64,000 bases of DNA, taken from Steinernema hermaphroditum. Taxonomy: Eukaryota; Nematoda; Chromadorea; Rhabditida; Steinernematidae. Position numbers and translations under genes: made by a program. This document shows, one piece after another, positions 1 to 10,852 of the stretch. Numbering within the stretch: position 1 is the stretch's first letter; the number at the start of each line of letters is the position of its first letter. The notes under the pieces are model-generated. The model ran no database searches, was not told the origin of the DNA, and saw nothing but the letters and a program-made list of their open reading frames with translations. The DNA is taken from NCBI GenBank assembly GCA_030435675.1, contig CM059624.1, positions 2,194,769 through 2,258,768 on the forward strand, in the 5' to 3' direction.

Positions 1-614
1 TGTGTGTGCAGGCCGGGAATTAGGCCCTATTGATGGGTGTCTGTTGGGGATGTTTGGCGATGTTTCGAAGAATTACGAGGAAACTTTGAGTTTTGAGCGT
101 AAATGGTGAAAATGGGTGAGGGACTGCTTGATAAGGGGGCATGCAACAAAGTTGTGTTTATGACAGATCCATTAAGGAAATGAAAAATTTCAATGCTTGG
201 ATGGGTTCATTTCCGAAAGTAATGCAATCCAGATTGAGTGGGTTACTGTAGGCATGGCTTTTTTGGTGACTTAAGCTGTAACGGTCTTAGAAAAAGCGAG
301 CCGTGACTTCATTTGTTTTGAGAATGATAATTTGAATTTCTATGAAAATACATGATTCACGCCTAATTCGGCCATAATAATAGTTATTAGATGCGCTAGC
401 CAAGCAGGCGAAAGAAAAATAAACAAATTTAGAACTCGTGTCAAAACAGGTTAGGTCTAAACATGCGAAAACTTTGTACCTAATCGTTGCCAACGGTAGC
501 GCATCTCTCTAGGGAGTCATCAATTGATGCACGTCCTGTTTCTAGAGTGAACATGGGTACTATATGAGTACCCTTCTGTCGGATCAGAATTTTATATTTA
601 GGTCCAAAAAATGA

Positions 615-727
615 CAAGGAGGCGGTCAACGCTGGACCTGGATGACTCCATTGCTAAACGATGGGCTTTGGGTATAATCTTGAGCGCAAAAGTAGTTGTG
701 TCTCGCTCAAGTACGTATAACATGACG
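615..727. repeat. Diverged direct repeat, copy 1
   Basis: This stretch resembles 926-1040 in the same orientation. Shared words in order include cggtcaa, gctgga, atgact, gcgcaaaagt and ctcaagta, with substitutions and a small length difference between them. It looks like an old dispersed or tandem repeat with no coding potential. Confidence 0.5.
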
Positions 728-925
728 CTTTAATATTGACCATATGAATGTAGTGATGCATACAATTTTTCCATCACAGCCTAACATTACTAGGTAGTCA
801 AATCAGTAGAGAGTTTAACAACGATTTTCTGGATCCTGATTCAAGTTCTTACCGAGCTTTTTGGAATTTTCACTCATAGAATACAAATCACCTTTTTTTG
901 TGGAGGCACGACGCCTAGACATGGG

Positions 926-1040
926 ACAGCAAGGGAACGGTCAAAGCTGGATCGAATGACTGCATTTCCAAAGTATAGGCCTTAGTCAGGGAATTGCCTT
1001 ACGCGCAAAAGTTGCTGGCTTCCCTCAAGTATGAAAAGCA
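926..1040. repeat. Diverged direct repeat, copy 2
   Basis: Second copy of the element at 615-727, about 310 bp downstream and in the same orientation. The shared words occur in the same order with similar spacing. Identity is clearly well below 100 percent, so the duplication is old. Confidence 0.5.
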
Positions 1041-2594
1041 ATCTGAGGCCGCAAGGCCCACCTGACGTACCTTTTCTTATTGCTACCATACATAATTAGG
1101 TAGGTAGCACTAGGTAGCGCGGCTTTGCATGCCCTGGTTCGAATGCCTACTAGGCTTTTGTGGGTTTTTTTCGCGCCTTCAGCACTTAAATCACATCTGT
1201 TTCTGGAGGCAGGCCTACATCCGGTGGGTTCGCAGTGTACGGTTCGCGATTCAAAAAATCCACGATGTCGACCCGTCTTAACTTTCAGTCGCTTATCCCC
1301 AGAGATATGCTCTGGAGCCTCTAGGAGTACTATGATCCGAAGCCACGCATGCGTAGATCGTTCGCCAATCAGCTACATTCCCTGTAACGACTACTCCTAT
1401 CAAGAAGGGTAAGTGCGTAAAGAAAGCCGTTGTGGATACAATCTTTCAGCCTATTTTGAGAGAAGATAGTACTATATTTGCTGAGTACAAAACGAAAAGA
1501 AGTTTTTGAAATGTTTCTCAGCAGGTCTAGCGAGAATCCACATGAAACGGGGTACGTGTAGAATGTAGCAGTGCTTAGAGTAGCTTTTTTAAATTTGCGT
1601 TTTAAAGGTATCAATTGCACTGTAGATTCGCTTAATTTTTAACGTTTCACCGGACGTTTTTTGCACTGGAGCTGTCAGTTCAGTCATGGATGTCTTACCA
1701 CATTGAACACCCTTCATTTGAACGAATTTGACCACATATGAATAGAGCTGCCGCTATGAACGTAATAAACATATCCGAAGATATGAATAAGCCTCTTATG
1801 AAGAGGTAACTACACGAGGATCTATAGCATCTCTCATAAAGAGCAGCCCAACTCATGTTCATGCCTATTTTTTGATCTATATGATCTCGACATGAGCAGC
1901 CTTTTTAATGGGACAGCAGAACCAATGTACAGAAGCAAACTAAGTGAGATATATCGCAGATCTGCCAAGATCCACATTTTGCTCTTTTGGTGTACCCAGA
2001 GACAATAAAATCAATCGTTCTTAATGATTTCTTACCCCGTAAACCCCGCTCATTTACAGCATACATGCCCAAGATCGTCTTTGGTGATATGAACCACATG
2101 CTGGCATCCCAACTTCAAAGCAAATTTACAATCAAATCAGCATCAATCCCAAGAGACCAAATTTGTCTCATACATACGAAATGTTTGTATTTTGGCAGTG
2201 TCGATTTATCGTTTCCTCGCCTCCAAAAGTCCCAATATCTCAGCTCAGATGTCTGTGGTGTCAAGGAAAGTTCTTTCTTTCACATAAATCATTCTCAACG
2301 ACGCGAAAGTCCAGCGCCAAAACAGATGGATGCGATGCTCAAAATAGGACCACCCACACCCTCAAAACACGAAATCAGAAGTAAAACATGAGTCTAGACG
2401 AACTTTGACCATACACCACTTCCGTGACGTTATCTCAGGTGCATCCCCGTCCCCGCCCTCACGATCCTATAAATCACTTGACTCCTGTTTTCGTGTAACC
2501 CTAACCACAAAGCGCACAGCCACCCTCCCAGATCCTCATTCTCTAATCTCTTCTGGGCCATTGCACTCATCCTTTGTCCCCAGCCTTCCACTAA

Positions 2595-2638
2595 TGGGCA
2601 TCAATCCCGCTAGCTCATCTATTCCACAGATCTGGTGA
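2595..2638 (+). other. Candidate distal first coding exon of the potassium channel
   Basis: An ATG at 2595 opens a short frame reading MGINPASSSIPQI that runs to a perfect GTGAGT donor at 2639. The exon would end in phase 2. Joined to the acceptor at 10,839/10,840 it reads in frame through W-V-T-G-N into the ATG at 10,853 and on into the channel. A TATAAA-like word lies about 130 bp upstream, near 2469. The implied intron would be 8.2 kb. This is a frame-compatible possibility only; one chance in three would fit by accident. Confidence 0.2.
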
Positions 2639-5153
2639 GTTCATGCCTCCTTTTTTTGGGAGAAACTAGGCGCATTTCGTATGAATGTCGTCGGTTCGTC
2701 GATTAAGGTGCCAGAGCTTAACCGGGAAGTAGATAAACGCTTGTTTTGGGGAGCTGCTAGACGAGGTGTTGTGTGGATTATTATCACATATGTACGCTCA
2801 AGTAAATATCGTCTGTGCTTCCCTGTCTACGAATTTTGAAAGTATGAGGTAAATGTGGTGTTTTATGCGCGTACTGCAGGGTTAAAAGATACAAAAAATA
2901 GTGCAGGGTCAGAAAATTTATATTTCCGGTATGGTGATTCGAACCCGCATCGAACTTTTGCTGGCAAAGACCATAGAGAGACCTGAATACTACTAAGCGA
3001 ATACTTTGTTAAAAGCCTTTTTTGGTTAGGATGGTATGGTTCATGACCGACAGAGCTATATGCGCTGCACTTGCATTCGAATGATCTACCGGCTCCTTAA
3101 CCGTCAGGTGTGTCCGACTATGGGTGGCTCGCTTGAACCGAGACCAGCCGGCTGAGGCTTAGTTCGCCTGATTGGCTTATGCCTAGGTTTATGGGCAGTT
3201 ATTTTAAAGTTGTCACACAAAGATTTCGATAAAAATTAGAGGTTGGAGTTATAGTAATAGGATGGCATTTGCAAATTCGATTGGCGCCCGTTGTGAAGTT
3301 TCTTTTCTTGTTTTACTATGTGATTCTAAGCATTTTCTTTTGGTAATATTTCATTATCAGAACACCTAGTACTTCGTCCAAACAAAGTCTAATCGAAATC
3401 CATGTGTAACGGTTTGGTCTCTTTCCTTGTGGTTGAAGATCAAATTCCGTAGACCACATTTCTCAGTGACATCTTTTTTGCTTTTTTTTTGTAAAAGAAG
3501 ACACTTGAAAATTGATCCACACACTTCCGCATCAGCGAAAACCTGACACTATTTCCTCAACTGTCATCCATCGGATAATCATAACACAACAAGTCAGACC
3601 GATGGGTTAGCGTGTGGCACATTTTAACCACATTCTATGTGGCTAAGAATCAGCAGCTCTGTGCGGCGCACGATGTCATGGTGAGTTCAAACTTCCGCTT
3701 TTCGAAGATCACGACGATCACCATCAACTAGTTCTTGTTTTTCGTTGTGATCGCATCACTAATCACTTATGTAAATTGTCACAAAACAGTCAGTATTCCC
3801 AGTCTTCTGTCACTGGTTTGCTCGGCCATTATGACGTAAGTTTTTTCGTAAAAAAGCGAATAGGTCAGGACAACCACACCCATCAATTATAGTAAAGCCC
3901 ATTCCAAAGCTGCTTAGATCAATATATTTGTGTTTTGTGCAAAGTAATCCTGTTTTGGACCTCTTCACTTATTGACTTACGACTCCTCGGCATGTGGTCC
4001 GATGAAGGCCTATAGGCTAGAGTATGACGTAGGTTTGCAACTGTAAGTCAAGCTTGACGATCCGATCCCGGTATCCATCTCATCTCCCCTACTTAAGACT
4101 CACGGCTTATAATATCATTTACGCGTCGTCTACGCTTTGTTTTCGTCGATCGCAATTGCATTTCTGTTCGTTTGCTCGCTGAAACAGGGAACCACCACCG
4201 CCGACCTCCAGTGCCACTAGTTGCCCTCCACATACAGAAGTTGTCAAAGTTGGTGGCCCTTGAGGATGCGTTTTTGTCAGCTCCTCCGACGCTAATCGCA
4301 TTTGTGGCGGCGCCCTGGCCCCTAGAGAAAGCGCAAAAAAGGCGGAATTCGGTTATTTTGGACGTGCACCAGAAGCAGACGTCTCATAGACGCTCGTCTC
4401 TTCACAGATACAACAAGATGAATTGCGTCGGTTCGCGAGCAGGGTTGGTTTTTTAATAGTACATTGGGTAACTTGGGGCTTGTGATTGTTAAAAATCAAT
4501 CAAAGTATGTTTTTGATGCACTTACATGTCAAGAAGGGGCGAATTAAGATTGATGGGCCATCTGTTATTCGATAAACTCAGGGTTTGTTCAAGTGTTCTG
4601 TTCATTATCATTGTCCCCTGATGACTGGATTTCAGAAGTAAGTGATACTGCTCTTGTTTTATGTAGTGGCGGCACATCAAAACGCGCTATTTTCAAACCC
4701 ATATCTCAAACGGGTCTATGTCAATTTATATCCCGAAACCCGAGGTTATGCATTATTAAAGCGGCGCTATATTACCACTGACACCAACATCACAGGGAGC
4801 GCCTTATTACGGCCAAGATTAAATTTTGTTATTATCAAGGATTCGGGTCGATTGGGGCAGTTTCATTTGTCTCAACCATCGACTCTATGCCTCTGTTGGC
4901 GCGTCTCAGAACCAAGTAATCGTTTGTTTTACATGTTAGAGTACCTAAAGTTTCGGTTTTCTTATTTCTATCTTCGGAAAGAAAAAAAAATAGTAGCTAG
5001 CCGTGATACGCGTGGTCCAAATTTCCTTGTTTTGATAGCTTCAAGTGGTTAGCGTTCTGAGTTGCATTGTCTAGTTGCTCTGATGAGTGGAGAACGCAGA
5101 AATTTACATCGTTTAGTATTTGTGCGCATGTTTTCGGACCGCAGAAAAACCGA

Positions 5154-5224
5154 GGACTGAGGGCGGCATCGAACTCACCCCGATCGATCGTGAATCAAGC
5201 GCGTTGCCAATGAGCCACACAGAC
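5154..5224 (-). repeat. tRNA-derived (SINE-like) element, copy 1
   Basis: Read on the minus strand, the 71 nt element carries an A-box-like GTGGCTCATTGGCAAC and, about 30 nt later, a B-box-like GGTGAGTTCGATGCC. Its ends GTCTGTG and CTCAGTC can pair only in part, as in a decayed acceptor stem. Near-matching copies lie at 9858-9929 and 55,656-55,725. The imperfect stems argue against a working tRNA gene. A tRNA-derived repeat or tRNA pseudogene family is the best reading. Confidence 0.55.
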
Positions 5225-7537
5225 GGTTAAAAAGTGTGGCTTCAGTACTACTATATCTACGACATCACTAGATCTAGATCATATTTGGGCTTAAAGGGTT
5301 AAAATACGATTCTCTGAGTGTTAATCTTGCCATTGTATCTCGAGTGACGCCGAATGAAATCGTTATTCAATTTCAGTAGGTTAAAAGTGATATTAGATGT
5401 AATATTACCGCGACAGTATGTTTGTTGAGTAAAGATAGGTCTTATAGTATGGACTGCGTCATGCAAAAAAATCGCTTTAACAATAAACGTCAAAAACGAT
5501 AAGATCACTTTCTTTAACCAGAGCCTTGGCCATAGAAAAATACATTCCCATCACTATGCTCTACGTGCATTTTTTATCATTTCGCCTTAGTGCCTTACAA
5601 ACCAATCCGATTATCACTACCAAAGTACAACGATGCCCGCCACCTCAACCCGCTTCTGCGCGCTCTGCAACCCCCGAAGCACCTCACCCGAAAGACAAAC
5701 ACCGGCCCACGGCAACCTGTCCCAACGCGCTAATCCAACAAATTTACAATATTAGTATTCGGCGCGAGTCGCTTCGCCGACCGTCTTGTCCGCGGATGAG
5801 TCCGAAAATTCGAAACATGTGGACCAGGAAATTGCCACCACTCCGAGAACATATTGGCCCTTCGTGAGGTTGAGTAAACAGCGGCGCGCTCAATTTGCTG
5901 TCCATCTCCATTCTGCCATCAGTTCGCTGTGCATGTAGCCCGCCCGCGCTGTACCGCACACGTGTCCAGAGACTTTTAAGAATTTCCGGCGAAAGTTGCT
6001 TCGGTGACGGAAGGGCAAAGTGTGTGTGCAAACAGTGTTGCAGACGGCGCGAAGCTTGTCAGGAGTGTGCTGCTATTCTGGTAGCTCGCTTGCTTAATCG
6101 ATAGGTAGGTGCTCAGGTACAGGTTCTTTTTGGTGAAGTGATGTTCCTATTGTGGGAAAACGCAACTTTTTTTTGTGTTTTTTTTTCTCACGCCTCCCCT
6201 CCCTCCTCAACAAAGACAATCGTATATCGTCGCTACCCCAGGCTGTGTTATCCCTGATCAGGGAAAGGGATGATTCTAAGTCGGAAATTTCGACTAAAGC
6301 AAGACTTTGTTTCTCTAGCACCTCAAGCCGATCTTAATAGTGTAACCTTTATCTGTTTTTGACATCCCAATACGACCGATACAATGGCTTTGGATCTAGG
6401 GTCCTTTTCAGCCATCTTATCAACAATCGGTATGGCCTGCAACCGCTTGAAGACCTCTACTTTTGACTAGCGAAAGTCCAAGGTCCGAAAGTTTTTATCA
6501 CTTCGTTTTCACCACTTGTGACTTTCTATCCCTATTCTCTCTTTCGGAAATATTCAATTTTAAAGCCACCTGACAGCTCTGTGATTTCTGAATATTTCCC
6601 TTGTAGTGAGTCCCTATAGCAGTCGGGACACTAGCTCTCCAAAGTGTCCTCTATGTCTTCATTAATACCATGGTGTGTCCACACCGATGCACAAGGATAT
6701 GAACGACGTGGAAAGTGGAAGGATTTCCGCTGTCAGCATCATGCTAAATCGGATAAGCTGGCGGCAAAACATCATGTCCTGGAGGATGACATGACGTTAT
6801 CTGAATGACCGAATGTTTTGGAAAGGAGTATAAATTAAGTGGCCCGGGAAATTTATTAGTGATGGTTGTGAAAATATGAAGCAGAGGGTCTCTTCTGGAA
6901 CACCTTTTAAATAAAAATCCTTCCTTTGAGACCATCAACTGTGATCAATTTGAATTGGTTTTCCGTCCCCTATAGGTTTTCTCTGTTTTCCACATGACCC
7001 CGCTTTGTTCCAAATTGTTTTGCGGCCACTTTTTACATGTCCTTTTGCGCCTCTGACCTATTTCTGATCCTTTGTTTACCCTCTTCTCGAATCGATTATG
7101 GCAAAAAATATATTATTTCCGTTCGACCTCTCAATGTAGCCCCTTTTCCACATCACAGCAACTGTGATGATGTCCTTCACCGGAAGCCCCCCGTCACGTT
7201 TTCGCCCGCTCCACAACAGCACATCACGGGGAACACCACCTCTCGAAGGCAATTGGTCTTTCTGGAACCGGCGACGCGCGGATTAATCGCGCGTCGCCAC
7301 ATAGTCGCCTCGAGGGCTGTGCTACCTGTGTGTGTGCGTCACCGCCACCACTGCCCTATCGAGGGGGATTAGATTGGATTGGCGCCGTCCCCTCCTTCTA
7401 CATCCAAGCCACCTCCACGCGCGCGGGCGCACCCCGTTACAAGAAGCTCTCCGCGCGTTTTTCCCCTCTTGCCGTGGGAATTCGCTGCTGGAAATCAATC
7501 TGCTCGGCTCGAGAGGCCGAGGCGCCGCTCAAAAGCC

Positions 7538-7610
7538 AATTATAAGCGAGAGCCGATCGAGTGCTCCAAGTCGATTCGTCGAAGTCCAAGAGAATGACGT
7601 GCGCTTCGGT
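7538..7610 (+). promoter_or_regulatory. Possible core promoter and first-exon region
   Basis: Within a locally GC-rich block, a TATAAG word at about 7543 is followed some 65 bp later by a consensus-like donor (TTCG|GTGAGC, cut at 7609/7610). This arrangement could be a 5' exon of the channel gene lying 3.2 kb upstream of its second exon. There is no transcript evidence and such words occur by chance. The short upstream ATG at 7594 would not be in frame with the channel. Confidence 0.18.
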
Positions 7611-7935
7611 GAGCGTTACGTGCCTCAAGCCCGGCTACAATTCGTAAGCTTTATGAGTATTTTGGCTAATGGCAGTGATGGAGCGCCCCTTGATCTTTAA
7701 TAACTTTGTACTCGGGCTTTAATGGAATTGGCTAATTAAACTTTGTGGAATGGAGTTGTTTTGGGTACGAGCACCAGGCTTCAATGTTCGTGTTTGGAGC
7801 AGGTCCAAAAGGTCAAAATCGAAAGCTGAAGAAGCTGGAAAATGGCCAAAAAATCTCTTGAGTTACACATTTAAAAGAAGGAAAAAGATGTGTGACTGAG
7901 AAATTTGGGAAAAAGTCGTAAAAAAAGTTTTGCTT

Positions 7936-8026
7936 GCGGGTGGATCCGAACCTTAGGCCGACATCAGGTCGATACCAGAACAAGACCGTATCAGTCAGAA
8001 GGTCCCGGGTTCGAATCCACCTGGGG
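7936..8026 (+). repeat. Palindromic repeat element with B-box-like arms, copy 1
   Basis: The outer arms at 7939-7952 (ggtggatccgaacc) and 8008-8021 are inverted complements with one mismatch in 14. Inner GATAC and GTATC words also pair, so the element can fold as one imperfect hairpin of about 85 nt. The right arm contains GGTTCGAATCC, the consensus of a tRNA B box. A diverged copy in opposite orientation lies at 8151-8234. It is probably a small non-autonomous repeat, not a gene. Confidence 0.5.
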
Positions 8027-8150
8027 CAAATTTTTTTTTCTTTGCAGTTTCTTGGAACCACGTTCTCCATTATACTCCATTGTCTGATTCTACAGAAAGT
8101 AAAATCGTAACTTAAAAAGAGTATACGACAAAACAACAAAAAAACGTTTC

Positions 8151-8234
8151 GCCTGTAGGTGTGAGCCCTAGATCTTCTGACTGATTTCGAGCTGATGTGC
8201 TTCTGAGTGGGTCCGGAGTTCCGATCCGCCCGCA
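8151..8234 (-). repeat. Palindromic repeat element, diverged inverted copy 2
   Basis: Read on the minus strand it starts GCGGGCGGATCGGAAC and later contains ATCAGTCAGAAG. Both match the plus-strand order of words in the element at 7936-8026 with a few substitutions. The two copies are inverted relative to each other and separated by about 125 bp. Confidence 0.4.
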
Positions 8235-9808
8235 GAAAAAACTTTCCTGCTTTTACATAAGACAGTCAAGGTCCGATTTTAACCAAAAACTGATCTGAAA
8301 GTGGAAAAAGAACGTATCAAGGAGGGAGTCCCAAAGTGAAAACCATTTGTTGGGCAAAGAAAAAGGAGCCTTTGCTCCGATATATAAACGCTGGCACTAC
8401 TTGAAAATCCTGTTTATGCATTTATACTTTCTATCGTTTGTACATTCACTTTACCAAAAGTCTTGTTTTGAACTACACAGTGTACACTTCTCCGCCTGGA
8501 ACGGCAAAAATAATAGTACTCGACATGGTGAATTTGGGGATTGACCTTCAAGCTCGATCTTCTAGGACATTCTGCCTGAAGCTATCAGTACTAAGTGACC
8601 AAAACACAATATTTCTTGAATTTCTGCTTTTAGTACAAAATCTGAACGGCTAATGGAATTTCCTGTTAAGCATTTTCTATGCATTCACTCCCCCACATGC
8701 CACGTTTTAATCAATTCTACATGACAATCCACCCATTATTAAGCCATTTCCTGCCGCCTATGCCTGACTCATCCTCAATCCGTTCCAATATTGTCTACTT
8801 CCCACTCTAAGACTTCCTGTCCTTCTGTCTAGAAACCTTTCTGGAGAGCACTCCACACGACTACGAGGTTTCGCGAATCCCATAAGGACAAAGTGCTCAG
8901 AAAACTCATCACATCAAGTTTGAGGAAATGAATCTGATCACCGTCTATGCGAAAATAGTTTGGAGTATAAGACCGGCTAAGACGGGAAATGCGTATAGAG
9001 TCAGGAAATCAATTAGGGGATTGTTTTGCGGCTCAGCGGTATGCGTCAGCAAGGCGTGAGATCTTTCCCTGGCTGCTCGCCCCGGCTCGGTCGTCTTGTA
9101 GTCTTGTCAACGGCCGAGTGTGACTACTAGTGCCGCTTTCACCATGTTCGTGGCGTAAGTTACACTTTTGTTTTGTTGGAGTTTTCATTTGATTGACCTT
9201 TACCTCAGTTAGTTGACAGAGAGGGAACTTGGACCTTCACCTTAGAGAGAGCTTCTTTCTAAGTACGATGGGAAGGCTACAAAGGGAATTTGGAATGGGC
9301 CTCTATAGAAGGACCTTTGAAAGTTCACTTTTTCTATGATAGTTTTCGTCGCTTTTCCCTTTTTTTGGTGCAATTTTTGTCGGAAAAATTCCATTCCGCT
9401 GAGTGCTTCATCGAATTTTCCGCTCAAAGATTGCTTTCTGCATAATTATGCGCTTCAGTGCAGATGAATAGACAATAACGAATTTCTGCGAAGCGGTTTA
9501 TGGCGGTCTACGTCTACATGTCTTTAAGTTGAACTTTGGAAAAAAAAGAGACTTTTGAATAGCGATTCGGCAAAGAACCTAGCAGCATACATCCGTCTAC
9601 CCAGCTCGACATTTACCCTTTACTCTGCACCAAAAATAACCTTACCTATTCATCTAAGAGGATCTTCACTAGCTCGAAAGCCTATGCATCGATTCTATCT
9701 TGTCATAATCATCTGATCCAATGGTATATCTCCATCAGAACAATTCTTTTCCGGCAGCTTATACACACAAAAACCTAACAGTCTTTCGAAAGGCACATAG
9801 TGGCAGTG

Positions 9809-9870
9809 AACCGGTCTACAGAAAGTGTTTTTGTGGCTCAACCGGTCTACAGAAAGTGTTTTTGTGGCTC
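9809..9870. repeat. Perfect 31-bp tandem duplication
   Basis: A 31 bp unit beginning aaccggtctacagaaag and ending gtggctc occurs twice without a mismatch, at 9809-9839 and 9840-9870. The second unit ends inside the A-box-like part of the tRNA-derived element at 9858-9929, so the duplication extends the 5' side of that element. Confidence 0.9.
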
Positions 9871-9929
9871 ATTGGCAACGTGCTCGATTTTTAAACCGGT
9901 CGGGGTCGGTTCGGCACCGCCCGGGGTCC
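9858..9929 (+). repeat. tRNA-derived (SINE-like) element, copy 2
   Basis: On the plus strand it shares GTGGCTCATTGGCAACG with the element at 5154-5224. After a diverged middle it shares a GGGGTCGGTTCGGCACCGCCC-like block that corresponds to a B box. Its ends do not form a good acceptor stem, so it is a relic and not a functional tRNA gene. Confidence 0.5.
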
Positions 9930-10852
9930 CTAATGATCAAAAACACACATACATTAAGAGCCGTCGTTTCTTCATATATTGGGAATGAATACAAGTCCGT
10001 GATTTGTGTCCGTATAAATAATTCTTTCCTATCGAGGTAAACAAGGCCCATATATAAATGTAGTACCTCAGCACAAAGAAAATCTGTTTTTTTCTTGCTT
10101 ACGTATGTGGTACTGCAGCGAAAAACAACTAAGATTGTATCCATCCAATTATTTTTCATTCTCTTTGTTATTTTTTTCTAATTATTGTTTGTCTGACTTT
10201 TTCTCACGAAGATGCGATTATAATTATAGATGATTTGAAAGGATTCAGATTGTCTGTGTGTGGGCCAAAACATGGACGTGGCAATTGGACAGGGATCACG
10301 TCTACCCTGTGATAGATGAGAACAAGGAGGGCCGTCCTTCGTTCGACCTTTTACTGAACAACAGCTACTTAAGACTCATTTTTTGAGCAGATCTACCAAA
10401 ATTTTGGTGAGCCGAAAAAGCCAATCAACAGCTTTGTGATCGATCGGCCAACACCTAGGTGCCCGGCCAATCCACACCCCAGCGGGACCATGTAAACACT
10501 TACAAATAGCCCCTTCTCCGTGGATATGATTGATAGCGTTCGTCTCAGACGATCGATATCCTCGTAGACTCCCATCAGTGTCCTCATCAATTAACCCTCT
10601 CCTCACTCCCATCATCATTGCCCCCACTCCTAAAATCCCCACCGGTAGTGGTCCACCGCTCCACAGTTCCACGGCGCCCCTCAACGACGAAAACGACGAC
10701 GACGCAAAATGTGATTAATTGTGCACTTTTCCCACATCCAACTTTTTGCGCTCTTTAAAAAGCGGTCTTAACCGCGCGGCCCTCCCCTCCCCACTGCACA
10801 ATGTTTGAAAATTTGATTAATGAGCTTCGTTTGTTTTAGGGTCACCGGCAAC

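Larger units (their letters stand above)
1..10852. other. Non-coding region upstream of the potassium channel gene
   Basis: No reading frame in this 10.8 kb resembles a known protein or shows a chain of phase-compatible exons. The longest open frames are about 95-135 codons and lack recognisable domains. The sequence is a patchwork of AT-rich DNA and a few GC-richer blocks (around 2.4-2.6, 4.1-4.4, 5.6-6.1, 7.2-7.6 and 10.5-10.7 kb). It holds diverged repeats, tRNA-like elements and possible distal first exons of the channel gene, listed separately. It most likely contains exp-2 regulatory DNA and perhaps a large 5' intron. The gene to the left is not visible. Confidence 0.6.

Noticed and set aside
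1085..1160. Possible tRNA gene (TAGCACTAGGTAG and GGTTCGAATGCC)
   Set aside because: The distance between A-box and B-box words is about ten bases too short and no acceptor stem forms.
2925..3000. Possible minus-strand tRNA gene (GGGTTCGAATCACC)
   Set aside because: Only the T-arm loop is convincing; T-stem and acceptor stem do not pair.
5526..6104. Short plus-strand frames in a GC-richer block, one with a Cys-rich end (CVCKQCC)
   Set aside because: No domain, no consistent splice chain and no similarity that I recognise.
10376..10718. Overlapping short frames upstream of the channel on both strands
   Set aside because: No homology and no good donor leading into the acceptor at 10,839.
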